Of a stretch of DNA of 64,000 nt, positions 25,450 to 34,749 are shown piece by piece; within the stretch, counting starts at the first letter, position 1, and each line of letters opens with the position of its first letter. A program made the position numbers and the translations under genes. The stretch covers positions 1-64,000 of the forward strand of contig NZ_JNZO01000003.1 of NCBI RefSeq assembly GCF_000717595.1, read 5' to 3'. The notes under the pieces are model-generated. The model saw only the letters and a list, made by a program, of their open reading frames with translations, was not told the origin of the DNA and made no database searches. Source of the DNA: Streptomyces flavochromogenes (GTDB lineage: Bacteria > Actinomycetota > Actinomycetes > Streptomycetales > Streptomycetaceae).

Positions 25450-28437
25450 ATGACGGTGCCGGGACGCAGGAGCAGCACGTTCTCACGTCTGCTGCGGCAC
25501 GGATTCACCGACCCGTCGGGGGCGGAACGGCTCCTGGACGTGCCCGAGCTGTCCGCGCTCCGCGGCGACTCGGTCCTCCTCGACGCCCTCGGCGCGACCG
25601 CCGATCCCGACCTCGCCCTGCGCGGTCTCGTCCGCCTCGTCGAGGCGCAGCCCGAGACCGAGCGGCAGACCTTCACGACCACCCTGCTCGCGGCCAAGCC
25701 GTTCCGGGACCGGCTCCTCGGGGTGCTCGGCGCCTCCGAGGCGCTCGCCGACCACCTGGCCCGGCACCCGCGCGACTGGGAGTCCCTCGTCACGTACGAG
25801 GCCGCCGACCTGCACCCGGGGGTCGCCGAGTTCGAGCACGGGCTCGCCGAGGCGGTCGACGCGGTCTCGCTGCGGGTCGCCTACCGCAGGTGTCTGCTGG
25901 CCATAGCGGCCCGTGACGTGTGCGGCACCATCGACGTGGCCGAGACCGCCGCCGAGCTCGCCGACCTGGCGACGGCGACCCTGCGCGCCGCGCTCGCCAT
26001 CGCCCGTACCGCCGCGCCCGCCGACGCCGCCATGTGCCGGCTCGCCGTGATCGCGATGGGCAAGTGCGGCGGTCACGAGCTGAACTACGTCTCCGACGTG
26101 GACGTGATCTTCGTGGGGGAGCCGGCCGACGGCGCCGACGAGGGCAAGGCCATGCAGGCGGCGACCCGGCTCGCCTCGCACCTGATGCGGATCTGCTCGG
26201 AGACCACCGTCGAGGGCACGATCTGGCCGGTCGACGCGAATCTGCGCCCCGAGGGCCGCAACGGCCCCCTCGTCCGTACGCTCTCCTCCCACCTCGCGTA
26301 CTACCAGCGCTGGGCGAAGACCTGGGAGTTCCAGGCGCTGCTCAAGGCGCGTGCGGTGGCCGGCGACCCGGAGCTCGGCGCCCACTACATCGGCGCCGTC
26401 TCCCCGCTCGTCTGGCAGGCCGCCGAGCGCGAGAACTTCGTCCCCGACGTGCAGAAGATGCGCCGCCGGGTCGTCGACAACATCCCCGTCGCCCAGGTCG
26501 ACCGCGAGCTCAAGCTCGGCCCCGGCGGCCTCCGCGACGTCGAGTTCGCCGTCCAGCTGCTCCAGCTCGTGCACGGCCGCAGCGACGCCGGACTGCACAG
26601 CGGCACCACCCTCGACGCGCTCGCCGCCCTCGCCGCCGGCGGCTACGTCGGCCGGGCCGACGCCGCCCAGCTCGACGAGGCCTACCGCTTCCTGCGGGCC
26701 ATGGAGCACCGCATCCAGCTGTACCGGCTGCGCCGCACCCATCTCGTCCCGGAGGACGAGGCCGACCTGCGCCGCCTCGGCCGCTCGCTCGGACTGCGCA
26801 CCGATCCGGTCGCCGATCTGAACAAGGAGTGGAAGCGGCACGCGGCCGTCGTCCGCCGCCTGCACGAGAAGCTCTTCTACCGGCCGCTCCTCGACGCCGT
26901 CGCCCAGCTCGCGCCCGGCGAGATCCGGCTCAGCCCGAAGGCCGCTGGGCAGCGGCTCGAAGCGCTGGGTTACGAGGACCCCGCCGCCGCCCTGCGTCAT
27001 CTGGAGGCCCTCGCCTCCGGGGTCACCCGCAAGGCCGCGATCCAGCGGACGCTGCTCCCGGTGCTGCTCGGCTGGTTCGCGGACTCGGCCGACCCGGACG
27101 CCGGCCTGCTCGGCTTCCGCAAGGTCTCCGACGCCCTCGGCAAGACCCCCTGGTACCTGCGGCTGCTCCGTGACGAGGGCGCCGCCGCCGAGAACCTCGC
27201 CCGGGTCCTCTCCGCCGGACGCCTCGCTCCCGACCTGCTGCTGCGCGCTCCCGAGGCGGTCGCGCTGCTCGGCGACCCGGAGGGGCTGAAGCCGCGCGGC
27301 CTGGACCACCTGGAGCAGGAGGTCCTGGCGGCGGTGGGCCGCGCGTCCGACGCCGAGCAGGCCGTCGCGGCGGCCAGGGGGGTGCGCCGCAGGGAGCTGT
27401 TCCGGACCGCCGCGGCCGATCTCATCGGCTCGTACGGCACCGAGGACAGCCCCCGCGAGCCCGACCCGGGTGCCCTGGTCGACCGGGTGGGGGAGGCGGT
27501 CACCGACCTCAACGCGGCGACGATCGCGGGCGCCCTGCGGGCCGCCGTCCGTGCGGAGTGGGGCGACGAACTGCCCACCCGGTTCGCCGTCATCGGCATG
27601 GGTCGCTTCGGCGGTCACGAGCTGGGGTACGGCTCCGACGCCGACGTCCTGTTCGTGCACGAGCCGCGCGAGGGCGTCGACGAGCAGGACGCGGCCAGGG
27701 CGGCGAACAAGGTGGTCGCCGAGATGCGACGGCTGCTGCAACTCCCCACCGCGGACCCGCCGTTGCTGATCGACGCGGATCTCAGGCCGGAGGGCAAGAG
27801 CGGCCCCCTGGTCCGCACCCTGAAGTCGTACGCGGCCTACTACCGTCGCTGGTCGCTCGTCTGGGAGAGCCAGGCGCTGCTGCGTGCCGAACCCATCGCG
27901 GGCGACCGCGAGCTGGGGGACCGGTTCGTCGAACTCGTCGACCCGCTGCGCTATCCGGCCGAGGGTCTCGGCGAGGACGCCGTCCGCGAGATCCGCCGCC
28001 TCAAGGCCCGGATGGAGTCCGAGCGGCTGCCGCGCGGCGCCGACCCGACCCTCCACGCCAAGCTGGGGCGCGGCGGTCTGAGCGACGTCGAGTGGACGGT
28101 CCAGCTGCTTCAGATGCGGCACGGCTGGGTGGAGCCGGGGCTGCGGACGACCCGTACCCGCGAGGCGCTCAGGGCGGCCCACGCGGCCGGCCTCATCCCG
28201 ACGGAGGAGGCGCAGACCCTGGACGAGGCGTGGGTCCTCGCCACCCGCGTCCGCAACGCGGTGATGCTGGTCCGCGGCCGGCCCGGCGACACCTTCCCCT
28301 CGGACCCGCGCGAACTCGCTGCGGTCGGACGGTACCTGGGGTACGAGTCCGGTCATGTCGGCGAGATGGTCGACGACTACCGGCGGATCACCCGTCGGGC
28401 CCGCGCCGTCGTCGAGGAGCTGTTCTACGGGGCGTAG
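25450..28437 (+). CDS. glnE: Bifunctional glutamine-synthetase adenylyltransferase/deadenylyltransferase
   Basis: GlnE adds or removes AMP on type I glutamine synthetase in response to nitrogen status. The 995-residue length fits the family. The start ATG 25450 follows GGAGGGAGCGGCGGA; an in-frame ATG 51 bp earlier is unlikely. The two nucleotidyltransferase halves are visible: the first has MGKCGGHELNYVSDVDVIFV (residues ~200-220, AMP removal), the second MGRFGGHELGYGSDADVLFV (~717-737, AMP addition). Each has the G-S/D-x-D pair and a following strand with DLRPEGKSGPLVRTLKSY or its equivalent, and then a helical bundle. Its main target glnA (GSI-beta) is not in this window; the nearby glnA2 lacks the normal modification context. 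It is followed by a bidirectional hairpin. Confidence 0.97.
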   Translation: MTVPGRRSSTFSRLLRHGFTDPSGAERLLDVPELSALRGDSVLLDALGATADPDLALRGLVRLVEAQPETERQTFTTTLLAAKPFRDRLLGVLGASEALADHLARHPRDWESLVTYEAADLHPGVAEFEHGLAEAVDAVSLRVAYRRCLLAIAARDVCGTIDVAETAAELADLATATLRAALAIARTAAPADAAMCRLAVIAMGKCGGHELNYVSDVDVIFVGEPADGADEGKAMQAATRLASHLMRICSETTVEGTIWPVDANLRPEGRNGPLVRTLSSHLAYYQRWAKTWEFQALLKARAVAGDPELGAHYIGAVSPLVWQAAERENFVPDVQKMRRRVVDNIPVAQVDRELKLGPGGLRDVEFAVQLLQLVHGRSDAGLHSGTTLDALAALAAGGYVGRADAAQLDEAYRFLRAMEHRIQLYRLRRTHLVPEDEADLRRLGRSLGLRTDPVADLNKEWKRHAAVVRRLHEKLFYRPLLDAVAQLAPGEIRLSPKAAGQRLEALGYEDPAAALRHLEALASGVTRKAAIQRTLLPVLLGWFADSADPDAGLLGFRKVSDALGKTPWYLRLLRDEGAAAENLARVLSAGRLAPDLLLRAPEAVALLGDPEGLKPRGLDHLEQEVLAAVGRASDAEQAVAAARGVRRRELFRTAAADLIGSYGTEDSPREPDPGALVDRVGEAVTDLNAATIAGALRAAVRAEWGDELPTRFAVIGMGRFGGHELGYGSDADVLFVHEPREGVDEQDAARAANKVVAEMRRLLQLPTADPPLLIDADLRPEGKSGPLVRTLKSYAAYYRRWSLVWESQALLRAEPIAGDRELGDRFVELVDPLRYPAEGLGEDAVREIRRLKARMESERLPRGADPTLHAKLGRGGLSDVEWTVQLLQMRHGWVEPGLRTTRTREALRAAHAAGLIPTEEAQTLDEAWVLATRVRNAVMLVRGRPGDTFPSDPRELAAVGRYLGYESGHVGEMVDDYRRITRRARAVVEELFYGA

Positions 28438-28443
28438 GCCCCC

Positions 28444-28466
28444 GGGCCGGTCGCGTGGACCGGCCC
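28444..28466. terminator. Bidirectional hairpin between glnE and tetR
   Basis: A perfect 9-bp inverted repeat (GGGCCGGTC 28444-28452 and GACCGGCCC 28458-28466, 5-nt loop) lies in the 38-bp gap between two convergent genes. It can terminate both. Confidence 0.8.
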
Positions 28467-28475
28467 TCGCCGCGT

Positions 28476-29087
28476 CTACACCCCGTCCGGCATGCCCCGG
28501 ACGTGGGTCAGATAGCCGGCCAGGGCCAGTTCGAAGGCGGTGTCGGTGCGGCCCCCCTCGGGGAAGGCGGCGAGCGCCCGCGCGAGGCGCGGGGTCGCCG
28601 TGTCGTCGGCCAGCTCCCACATCGCCTCCGGGGCCGCCATGTCGAGGGCGGAGCCGAGGACCAGGTTCTCCAGGGCGATGATCGCCGGCATCACGTCCGG
28701 GAGGGCGAAGCCCGCGTCGATGAGGAGGGCGACCGCCTTCTCGTACTGCTCCAGGACCCGCGGGGCGCGCACCGGAGAGGTGGTGAGCAGGGGGATCGCC
28801 TTCGGGTGGGCGGCGAAGGCGGCCCGGTAGGAGCGCGCCCAGGCGGCGACGGCCGCGTCCCAGGGCTTTCCGTCGAGGGTGCCGCCGTCGATGGCGGCGC
28901 AGATCCGCTCCCGCAGCAGCTCCACGATGCCGTCCCGGCCGTCCACATGGTGGTACACCGAGGCCGTCTGCACGCCGAGTCGTCTGGCGATCTGGGGGAC
29001 GCTGAAGTCGCCCTGCTCGTCGACGAGTTCGAGTGCCGTGGTGGTGATGCGCACCCGGTCGAGCAGGGGCTTGTGCGGCCGGCCCAT
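28476..29087 (-). CDS. TetR family regulator
   Basis: A 203-residue regulator starting MGRPHKPLLDRVRITTTALE. The helix-turn-helix is VPQIARRLGVQTASVYHHVD. The C-terminal domain is of the TetR_C type (EQYEKAVALLIDAGFALPDV, AIIALENLVLGSALDM), which binds small ligands. It is divergent from the APC permease/amidohydrolase operon with a 99-bp intergenic region holding an inverted repeat, which suggests it represses that operon and itself. The inducer may be the permease substrate or the amidohydrolase substrate, but this is inference. Confidence 0.93.
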   Translation of the reverse strand: MGRPHKPLLDRVRITTTALELVDEQGDFSVPQIARRLGVQTASVYHHVDGRDGIVELLRERICAAIDGGTLDGKPWDAAVAAWARSYRAAFAAHPKAIPLLTTSPVRAPRVLEQYEKAVALLIDAGFALPDVMPAIIALENLVLGSALDMAAPEAMWELADDTATPRLARALAAFPEGGRTDTAFELALAGYLTHVRGMPDGV

Positions 29088-29146
29088 GGACGTTCTCCCG
29101 CTGTTCAGGTCTTCCCGAATCGTTGGACACGAGGCTACATTGCGCC

Positions 29147-29165
29147 AACCGAAAGCCTTTAGGTT
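29147..29165. promoter_or_regulatory. Imperfect inverted repeat, likely operator for the TetR
   Basis: AACCGAAAG (29147-29155), C, CTTTAGGTT (29157-29165): 9-bp arms with one mismatch around a single-base centre, midway between the divergent tetR and permease starts. A shorter palindrome GAGAAG-GG-CTTCTC (29170-29183) overlaps the permease ribosome-binding site. Confidence 0.65.
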
Positions 29166-29186
29166 TACGAGAAGGGCTTCTCCCGC

Positions 29187-30743
29187 ATGTCCTCCAGCAC
29201 CTCCGACAAGCCGCCCGGCCTGCGCACCGGCACCCTCGGCACCGCCGACATCTCCTTCTTCGTCGTCTCCGCCGCCGCACCGCTCACCGTGATGGCCGGC
29301 GTCGCCCCCATCGCCCTCGTCCTCGGCGGCATCGGAGCCCCGGCCGGCTACCTCCTCGCGGGCATCACCCTGGCGATCTTCGCCATCGGCTTCACCACCA
29401 TGAGCCGCCACGTCCGCAGCGGCGGCGCCTTCTACGCGTACATCGCCCAGGGGCTCGGCACACCGCTCGGCATCGCCGCCGCCCTCGTCGCCATGGTCGG
29501 CTACAACGGCATGGAGATCGGGGTCTACGGGCTCCTCGGCTCCGCGAGTTCCGACACCGCCGGCGCCCTGTGGGGCATCGACCTGCCCTGGCTGCCGATC
29601 GCCCTCGCCGGCCTGCTGGTCATCTGGTACGGCGGCTACCGCTCCATCGACTTCGGCGCCAAGGTCCTCGGCGTCCTGCTCGTCGCCGAGACCGGCATAC
29701 TCGTCCTCCTCGCCGGCGGCGTGCTCCTCAAGGGCGGCGCGAACGGGCTCTCCCTCGCCTCCTTCGCCCCCGGCAACGTCCTCGTCCCCGGCACGGCGGC
29801 CGTACTGGCCTTCGCCTTCTCGGCCTTCACCGGCTTCGAGTCGACCGTGATCTACCGCCGTGAGGCCCGCGACCCGGCCCGCACCATCCCCCGCGCCACC
29901 TACATCGCGGTCGGCTTCCTCGGCCTGTTCTACGCCTTCGTCGTCTGGACCGTGATCCAGGCCTTCGGCGACGACAAGGTCGTCGCAGCCGCCGCCGGCG
30001 ACACCGGGGGACTCTTCTTCGCCGCCATCACCACCTACGTCGGCCCCTGGGCCGCCGACCTGATGCACGTGTTCATCGTGACCAGCATCATCGCCTCGCT
30101 GCTCGCCTTCCACAACGCGATCAACCGCTACGCCCTCGCCCTCGCCGAGGAGGGCGTCCTGCCCGCCGCACTCGGCCGGATCCACCCCCGCCACCGTTCC
30201 CCGTACGTCGCGGGCCTCGCCCAGACCGTGCTCGGCGCGGGTGTCGTCCTCGGCTTCGCGGCCGCCGGCGCCGACCCGTACACGCAGCTGCTGCTCTGGG
30301 TGAACACCCCCGGGATGCTCGGGCTCATGGCGCTGATGCTGCTCGCCGCCCTCGCCGTCGTCCGCTACTTCCGGCGCGTCCCGCACCAGGAGGGCGCCCT
30401 GCGCACCCTCGTCGCCCCCGTCACCGCGGCCGCCCTGCTCGTCGTGGCGATCTGGCTGGTCGCCTCGAAGGTCGCGCTCTTCACCGGCGCCTCCCCGACG
30501 GTCAACACGGTCCTCGTCGCGGTCGTCCCCGCCGTCCTCGTCCTCGGGCTCCTCCTCGCGTACCGGCTGCGCCGCACTCGCCCCGAGATCTACGCCCGCT
30601 TCGCCGAAGAACCGCCCACCGACCCGCACGCCGAAGGAGCCGAAGCCCCGTGTCCGCAGCCCCCGACCTCCTCCTCGTCGACGCCCGCGTCCGTACCCCC
30701 GAGCCGAGCGGCCACACCACTGTCGCCGTCCGCGACGGACTGA
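29187..30743 (+). CDS. APC superfamily amino acid permease
   Basis: A 518-residue transporter with 12 hydrophobic segments. The first carries ISFFVVSAAAPLTVMAG, the typical unwound helix of APC carriers, and further signatures are AFAFSAFTGFESTVIYRREA and FHNAINRYALALAEEGVLPA. Similar proteins import amino acids or polyamine-like amines; the substrate is unknown. The start MSSSTSDKPPG follows GAGAAGGGC. The C-terminal ~45 residues (PPTDPHAEGAEAPCPQPPT and onward) are disordered and encoded over the start of the amidohydrolase gene, with a 94-bp overlap. The tetR gene is divergent with an operator-like repeat between. Confidence 0.9.
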   Translation: MSSSTSDKPPGLRTGTLGTADISFFVVSAAAPLTVMAGVAPIALVLGGIGAPAGYLLAGITLAIFAIGFTTMSRHVRSGGAFYAYIAQGLGTPLGIAAALVAMVGYNGMEIGVYGLLGSASSDTAGALWGIDLPWLPIALAGLLVIWYGGYRSIDFGAKVLGVLLVAETGILVLLAGGVLLKGGANGLSLASFAPGNVLVPGTAAVLAFAFSAFTGFESTVIYRREARDPARTIPRATYIAVGFLGLFYAFVVWTVIQAFGDDKVVAAAAGDTGGLFFAAITTYVGPWAADLMHVFIVTSIIASLLAFHNAINRYALALAEEGVLPAALGRIHPRHRSPYVAGLAQTVLGAGVVLGFAAAGADPYTQLLLWVNTPGMLGLMALMLLAALAVVRYFRRVPHQEGALRTLVAPVTAAALLVVAIWLVASKVALFTGASPTVNTVLVAVVPAVLVLGLLLAYRLRRTRPEIYARFAEEPPTDPHAEGAEAPCPQPPTSSSSTPASVPPSRAATPLSPSATD

Positions 30744-32221
30744 TCACCGCCCTCGGCGACGCCGCCGACGCCCGCGCCTGGCGCGGCCCCGGCACCGAGG
30801 TCGTCGACCTGGCCGGCGCCACCCTCACCCCCGGTCTCACCGACGCCCACAGCCACCCCGTCTGGGGCCTGGAGATGTTCACCGGCACCGACCTGTCCGG
30901 TGTCGCCGACCTCGACGGACTGCGGGCCGCCCTCCGTGACGCGGACCGCCGCGACGGCTGGATCATCGGCTTCGGCCTCGACCACAACGTCTTCGGCGGC
31001 CGCCCCGTCCACCGCGACCTGATCGAGGACGTCCTCGGCGGCGCACCCGCGTACCTCCGGCTCTACGACGGACACTCGGCCCTGGCCGGTACGGCCGCCC
31101 TCAAGGCCGCCGGCATCGACGGGCCCCGCGCCTTCGCCCAGCTCTCCGAGATCGTCTGCGACGCCGGCGGACGGCCCACCGGGCATCTGGTCGAGCACGC
31201 CGCCATGGACCTGATGACCCCGGTCCTGCCCGCCCAGCCGTACGCCGAGCGCCGCGACCGGCTCGTCGACCTGCTCACCGGCATGGCCGCCACCGGACTC
31301 ACCTCCGCCCACGTCATGGACCTCGGCGGCCCCGACGTACCCGGCCTCCTGACCGCCCTGGAGGAGGACGGCGAGCTGCCGCTGCGCCTCCGTCTCGCGC
31401 CCTGGTGCATGCCGGGCGTCAGCGAGGAGGAGCTGGAGGAGTTCGTACGGCTCCAGGGGCGGGGCGGGCGCCTGTGGGCGATCGGCGGCGTGAAGTTCTT
31501 CATGGACGGCACCGTCGAGGGCGGCACCGCCTGGCTGGAACACGCCGACTGTCACGGCCGGGGCACCGACGCCTTCTGGCCCGATCCGGCCGCGTACTCC
31601 GCCGCCGTGCGCCGTCTCCACCGCGCGGGCGTCGGCACCGCCACCCACGCCATCGGCGACGCCGCCGTACGGCACGTCCTCGACACCGTGGAAACCCTGG
31701 GTACGGGCGGTCCCCGCCATCGCATCGAGCACATCGAGACGGTCCCCGACGACCAGCTGGGGAGGTTCGCCGCGCTCGGAGTCGTCGCCTCGATGCAACC
31801 CCCGCACACCGCGTACACCCGCGCCGACCACACCGACGAATGGTCCAGGCGACTCGGTGAGGGGCGGGCGGCCCGTGCCTGGCGCTGCCGTGACCTGCGG
31901 GACGCCGGGGCGCACCTCGCGCTCGGCTCGGACTGGCCCATCGCCCACTACGACGCCCGGCAGGTCCTCGCCACCGCGCGAGCCCCGCGCGGCGCGGCCT
32001 CGGCCCGGCACGGGCTCACCGGTCCGATGGCCCTGGAGGGGATGACCACGCACGCGGCGGTCGCGGCGGGGGAGGAACGGATCGCGGGCCGGATCGCCCC
32101 GGGTCACCGGGCCGACCTCACCGCCTTCGCGGTGGACCCGGTGGAGGCTCCGGCGGACGAGACGGCGAACGCCCCGATCCGTCTCACCGTCGCCGGCGGC
32201 CGGATCACCTTCCGGAGCTGA
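30650..32221 (+). CDS. Amidohydrolase family protein (YtcJ-like, Amidohydro_3)
   Basis: A 523-residue metallohydrolase. The GTG start at 30650 follows the ribosome-binding site GAAGGAGC at 9 bp, which supports the start despite its position inside the permease gene. The TIM-barrel metal ligands are visible: DAHSHPVWG (H-x-H), a Lys in GVKFFMDGTVEGGT, His in GTATHAIGDAAV, His in RHRIEHIET and the catalytic Asp in ALGSDWPI. YtcJ-type enzymes deacylate N-acyl compounds or hydrolyse amides. Being in one operon with an APC permease, it likely processes an imported amide or amino-acid derivative. Its last 17 bp overlap the convergent PAP2 gene. Confidence 0.9.
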   Translation: MSAAPDLLLVDARVRTPEPSGHTTVAVRDGLITALGDAADARAWRGPGTEVVDLAGATLTPGLTDAHSHPVWGLEMFTGTDLSGVADLDGLRAALRDADRRDGWIIGFGLDHNVFGGRPVHRDLIEDVLGGAPAYLRLYDGHSALAGTAALKAAGIDGPRAFAQLSEIVCDAGGRPTGHLVEHAAMDLMTPVLPAQPYAERRDRLVDLLTGMAATGLTSAHVMDLGGPDVPGLLTALEEDGELPLRLRLAPWCMPGVSEEELEEFVRLQGRGGRLWAIGGVKFFMDGTVEGGTAWLEHADCHGRGTDAFWPDPAAYSAAVRRLHRAGVGTATHAIGDAAVRHVLDTVETLGTGGPRHRIEHIETVPDDQLGRFAALGVVASMQPPHTAYTRADHTDEWSRRLGEGRAARAWRCRDLRDAGAHLALGSDWPIAHYDARQVLATARAPRGAASARHGLTGPMALEGMTTHAAVAAGEERIAGRIAPGHRADLTAFAVDPVEAPADETANAPIRLTVAGGRITFRS

Positions 32222-33176
32222 CCGAGCGCTCCGTGCCGGCCTTCTCGGCCGTATCCGTCCCGGCGGCCACCTCGGTCGACGAGACGGCGCCGGCCTTCTC
32301 GTCCTCGCGGTCCGTCTCCCCCTTCGGAGGCGGGCCGCTCCGCGTCACCGCGCCCGGCATCGGCTCGACCAGCTTGGGGAGGCGGTGCGGGCGGGAGCCG
32401 TACCAGAAGTAGGAGACGGCGAAGCCGAAGCCGAGGCAGATCATGCCGCCGACCGCGTCCAGCCAGAAGTGGTTGGCGGTGGCGACGATGACGACGAGGG
32501 TCGCCACCGGGTAGAGCAGGCCCAGGATCCTCGCCCAGGGCGCCTTGGCCAGGAGGAAGATCGTCAGGCCGCACCAGAGGGACCAGCCGATGTGCATCGA
32601 CGGCATCGCCGCGTACTGGTTCGACACGTGCTTGAGGTTGCCCGAGGCCATCGAGCCCCAGGTGTGGTGGACGAGCACCGTGTCGACGAAGTTCTGGCTG
32701 GTCATGAGCCGCGGGGGTGCGAGCGGGTACAGGTAGTAACCGACCAGTGCCACACCGGTGGTCGCGAACAGCACGGTGCGGAACGCCCCGTAACGGCCCG
32801 GGTGCCATCGGTACAGCCACACGAGCACACCGATGGTCACGATGAAGTGCAGCGTCGCGTAGTAGTAGTTCATCGACACGATCAGCCATGTCACCGAGTT
32901 CACGGCGTGGTTCACGGCGTGCTCGAAGGCGAGACCGAGGGACTGCTCGGTCTCCCAGATCCAGTCGGCGTTCTTGAAGGCCTGGGCCTTCTGCTCCGGC
33001 ACCGCATTGCGGATCAGCGAGTACGTCCAGTAACTGACCGCGATCAGCGCGATCTCGAACCAGATCGTGGGGCGCCGCGGCGCGCGCGCACGGAGGCGCG
33101 CGAACCTGCCGTCGGCCACGGTGGGTGACGACGGGGTCGTCCGGTTGTCCAAACTCTTCACGGTCGTTTCACCCAT
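32205..33176 (-). CDS. PAP2 superfamily membrane phosphatase/lipid transferase
   Basis: A 323-residue protein with about six transmembrane helices, starting MGETTVKSLDNRTTP (a longer frame upstream is not supported). The PAP2 active-site motifs are AAMPSMHIGWSLW (with S-x-x-H) and ANHFWLDAVGGMI (with H-x3-D). This arrangement, including the aromatic-rich YYYATLHFIVTIG helix, is of the inositol-phosphorylceramide-synthase/Aur1-like branch common in actinomycetes, so it may act on phospholipid or polyprenyl phosphates. The C-terminal ~60 residues are hydrophilic and disordered. It converges on the amidohydrolase gene with a 17-bp overlap. Confidence 0.9.
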   Translation of the reverse strand: MGETTVKSLDNRTTPSSPTVADGRFARLRARAPRRPTIWFEIALIAVSYWTYSLIRNAVPEQKAQAFKNADWIWETEQSLGLAFEHAVNHAVNSVTWLIVSMNYYYATLHFIVTIGVLVWLYRWHPGRYGAFRTVLFATTGVALVGYYLYPLAPPRLMTSQNFVDTVLVHHTWGSMASGNLKHVSNQYAAMPSMHIGWSLWCGLTIFLLAKAPWARILGLLYPVATLVVIVATANHFWLDAVGGMICLGFGFAVSYFWYGSRPHRLPKLVEPMPGAVTRSGPPPKGETDREDEKAGAVSSTEVAAGTDTAEKAGTERSVSSGR

Positions 33177-33361
33177 AGGGAGAGAGTCTGCCAGATCCCT
33201 TCCCCCCGACCGATCATCCCTCCGACGGGTTCGGGGCGCACCCGGTCCACCTCGGGAATGAGGTCGCACGGAGGGTGCCGTCAGGGTCGCGAGCAGCTAC
33301 AGGGGCAGGTCGGGCAGGGCGGGTCGGGCGGTGGAGCGGGCGCGGGTTCGGCGCCCGGTTG

Positions 33362-34390
33362 TCAGACGCGTCCGGCGGGCGGCGCGGAGGCCGTCGACCC
33401 GCGGACGACCAGTTCGGGCATGAAGACGAACTCGGAGTGCGGGGCGGGAGTGCCTCCGACCTCCTCGAGCAGCGCCCGGACCGCGGCCTGCCCCATCGCC
33501 TGCACGGGCTGCCGGATGGTGGTCAGCGGCGGATCGGTGAACGCTATGAGGGGAGAGTCGTCGAAACCGACGACGGAGACGTCCCTGGGGACGTCGAGAC
33601 CCTGCTGCCGTGCGGCCCGGATCGCGCCGAGCGCCATCATGTCGCTCGCGCAGACCACCGCCGTGCAGCCGCGGGAGATCAGCGCCCCGGCCGCGGCCTG
33701 GCCGCCCTCGAGGGTGTAGAGGGAGTGCTGGATCAGCGCCTCGGACTCCTCGAAGCCGAGGCCGAGCCGCTCCTCCATGCCCTGCTGGAAGCCCTCTATC
33801 TTGCGGAGCACCGGCACGAACCGTTTCGGTCCGACGGCGAGCCCGATCCTGGTGTGCCCGAGCGCGGCCAGGTGCGTCACCGCGAGCCGCATCGCGGCGC
33901 GGTCGTCGGGGGAGACGAAGGGCGCCTGCACCTTCGGGGAGAAACCGTTGAGGAGGACGTACGGGACACCCTTGCCGCGCAGCTGGTCGTAGCGCGTCAT
34001 GTCGGCGGTGGTGTCGGCGTGCAGTCCGGACACGAAGATGATGCCGGCGACGCCCCGCTCGACCAGCATGTCGGTGAGCTCGTCCTCGGTGGACCCGCCG
34101 GGGGTCTGGGTGGCGAGCACCGGGGTGTATCCCTGCCGGGTCAGGGCCTGCCCGATGACCTGCGCGAGCGCGGGGAAGATCGGGTTGTCCAGTTCGGGGG
34201 TGATGAGGCCGACGAGGCCCGCGCTGCGCTGGCGCAGTCGTACGGGCCGCTCGTAGCCGAGCACGTCGAGCGCGGCAAGGACGGATTCACGGGTGGCCCC
34301 GGCCACACCGGGCTTGCCGTTGAGCACGCGGCTGACTGTGGCCTCACTGACCCCCGCCTGGGCTGCGATGTCGGAGAGCCGCGCGGTCAT
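33362..34390 (-). CDS. malR: LacI family repressor, MalR-type
   Basis: A 342-residue LacI/GalR regulator divergent from malE. The N-terminal helix-turn-helix is LSDIAAQAGVSEATVSRVLN, with a hinge PVRLRQRSAGLVGLITP. The ligand-binding domain includes GVPYVLLNGFSPKVQAPFVS and the helix segment SVVGFDDSPLIAFTDPPLTT. It is about 60-70% identical by eye to the second LacI gene at 39665, including the whole recognition helix. In Streptomyces the malEFG-linked repressor MalR is relieved by maltose/maltotriose. The 359-bp divergent region contains CTTGCAG-type sites. Confidence 0.92.
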   Translation of the reverse strand: MTARLSDIAAQAGVSEATVSRVLNGKPGVAGATRESVLAALDVLGYERPVRLRQRSAGLVGLITPELDNPIFPALAQVIGQALTRQGYTPVLATQTPGGSTEDELTDMLVERGVAGIIFVSGLHADTTADMTRYDQLRGKGVPYVLLNGFSPKVQAPFVSPDDRAAMRLAVTHLAALGHTRIGLAVGPKRFVPVLRKIEGFQQGMEERLGLGFEESEALIQHSLYTLEGGQAAAGALISRGCTAVVCASDMMALGAIRAARQQGLDVPRDVSVVGFDDSPLIAFTDPPLTTIRQPVQAMGQAAVRALLEEVGGTPAPHSEFVFMPELVVRGSTASAPPAGRV

Positions 34391-34450
34391 GAGGATGGAC
34401 TGTACCGGTCACGGGGCGTATTGCCCACCGCATGGCTGAGGTGCGCGTGA

Positions 34451-34631
34451 TGCAAGCCACTCCGCAAGCTCTTGCAGGTTTTGCGGGGCGTGCGTGGTGC
34501 GTTCGGGGCGTGCGCGCGGGGCCGTGCGGCGCGCGAGGGGCGTGTGTCAGCTGCTGTCAAGCGATTCAACGGCAACCTTCGGGACACGCGGATGTAACGA
34601 TCCCCGGTCCTTGCAGAAAGTTCTCGCAAGG
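34451..34631. promoter_or_regulatory. CTTGCAG-type operator cluster between malR and malE
   Basis: CTTGCAG occurs at 34471 and 34610, and GCAAG at 34452, 34464 and 34626. The site CTTGC-n11-GCAAG (34610-34630) lies about 120 bp before malE and covers the likely promoter; GCAAG-CT-CTTGC (34464-34475) is nearer malR. CTTGCAG direct repeats are the known binding motif of Streptomyces MalR/Reg1-type repressors. The rest of the 359-bp intergenic region shows no gene. The ATG of malE follows GAAGGAG. Confidence 0.75.
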
Positions 34632-34749
34632 TCTTTCGGCTCGTTTTCATCCCTGTTACGTTCCTGGCAACCCGGAGCGCCGCGAGGGAGCGGTCGCATG
34701 AGGAAGGTTCCAGCCCCTCGTCCCCCCGGGATCAGTTGAAGGAGTTCAC

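Noticed and set aside
25483..29280. A 1265-codon minus-strand frame opposite glnE.
   Set aside because: It is a low-complexity mirror frame; glnE motifs on the plus strand are clear.
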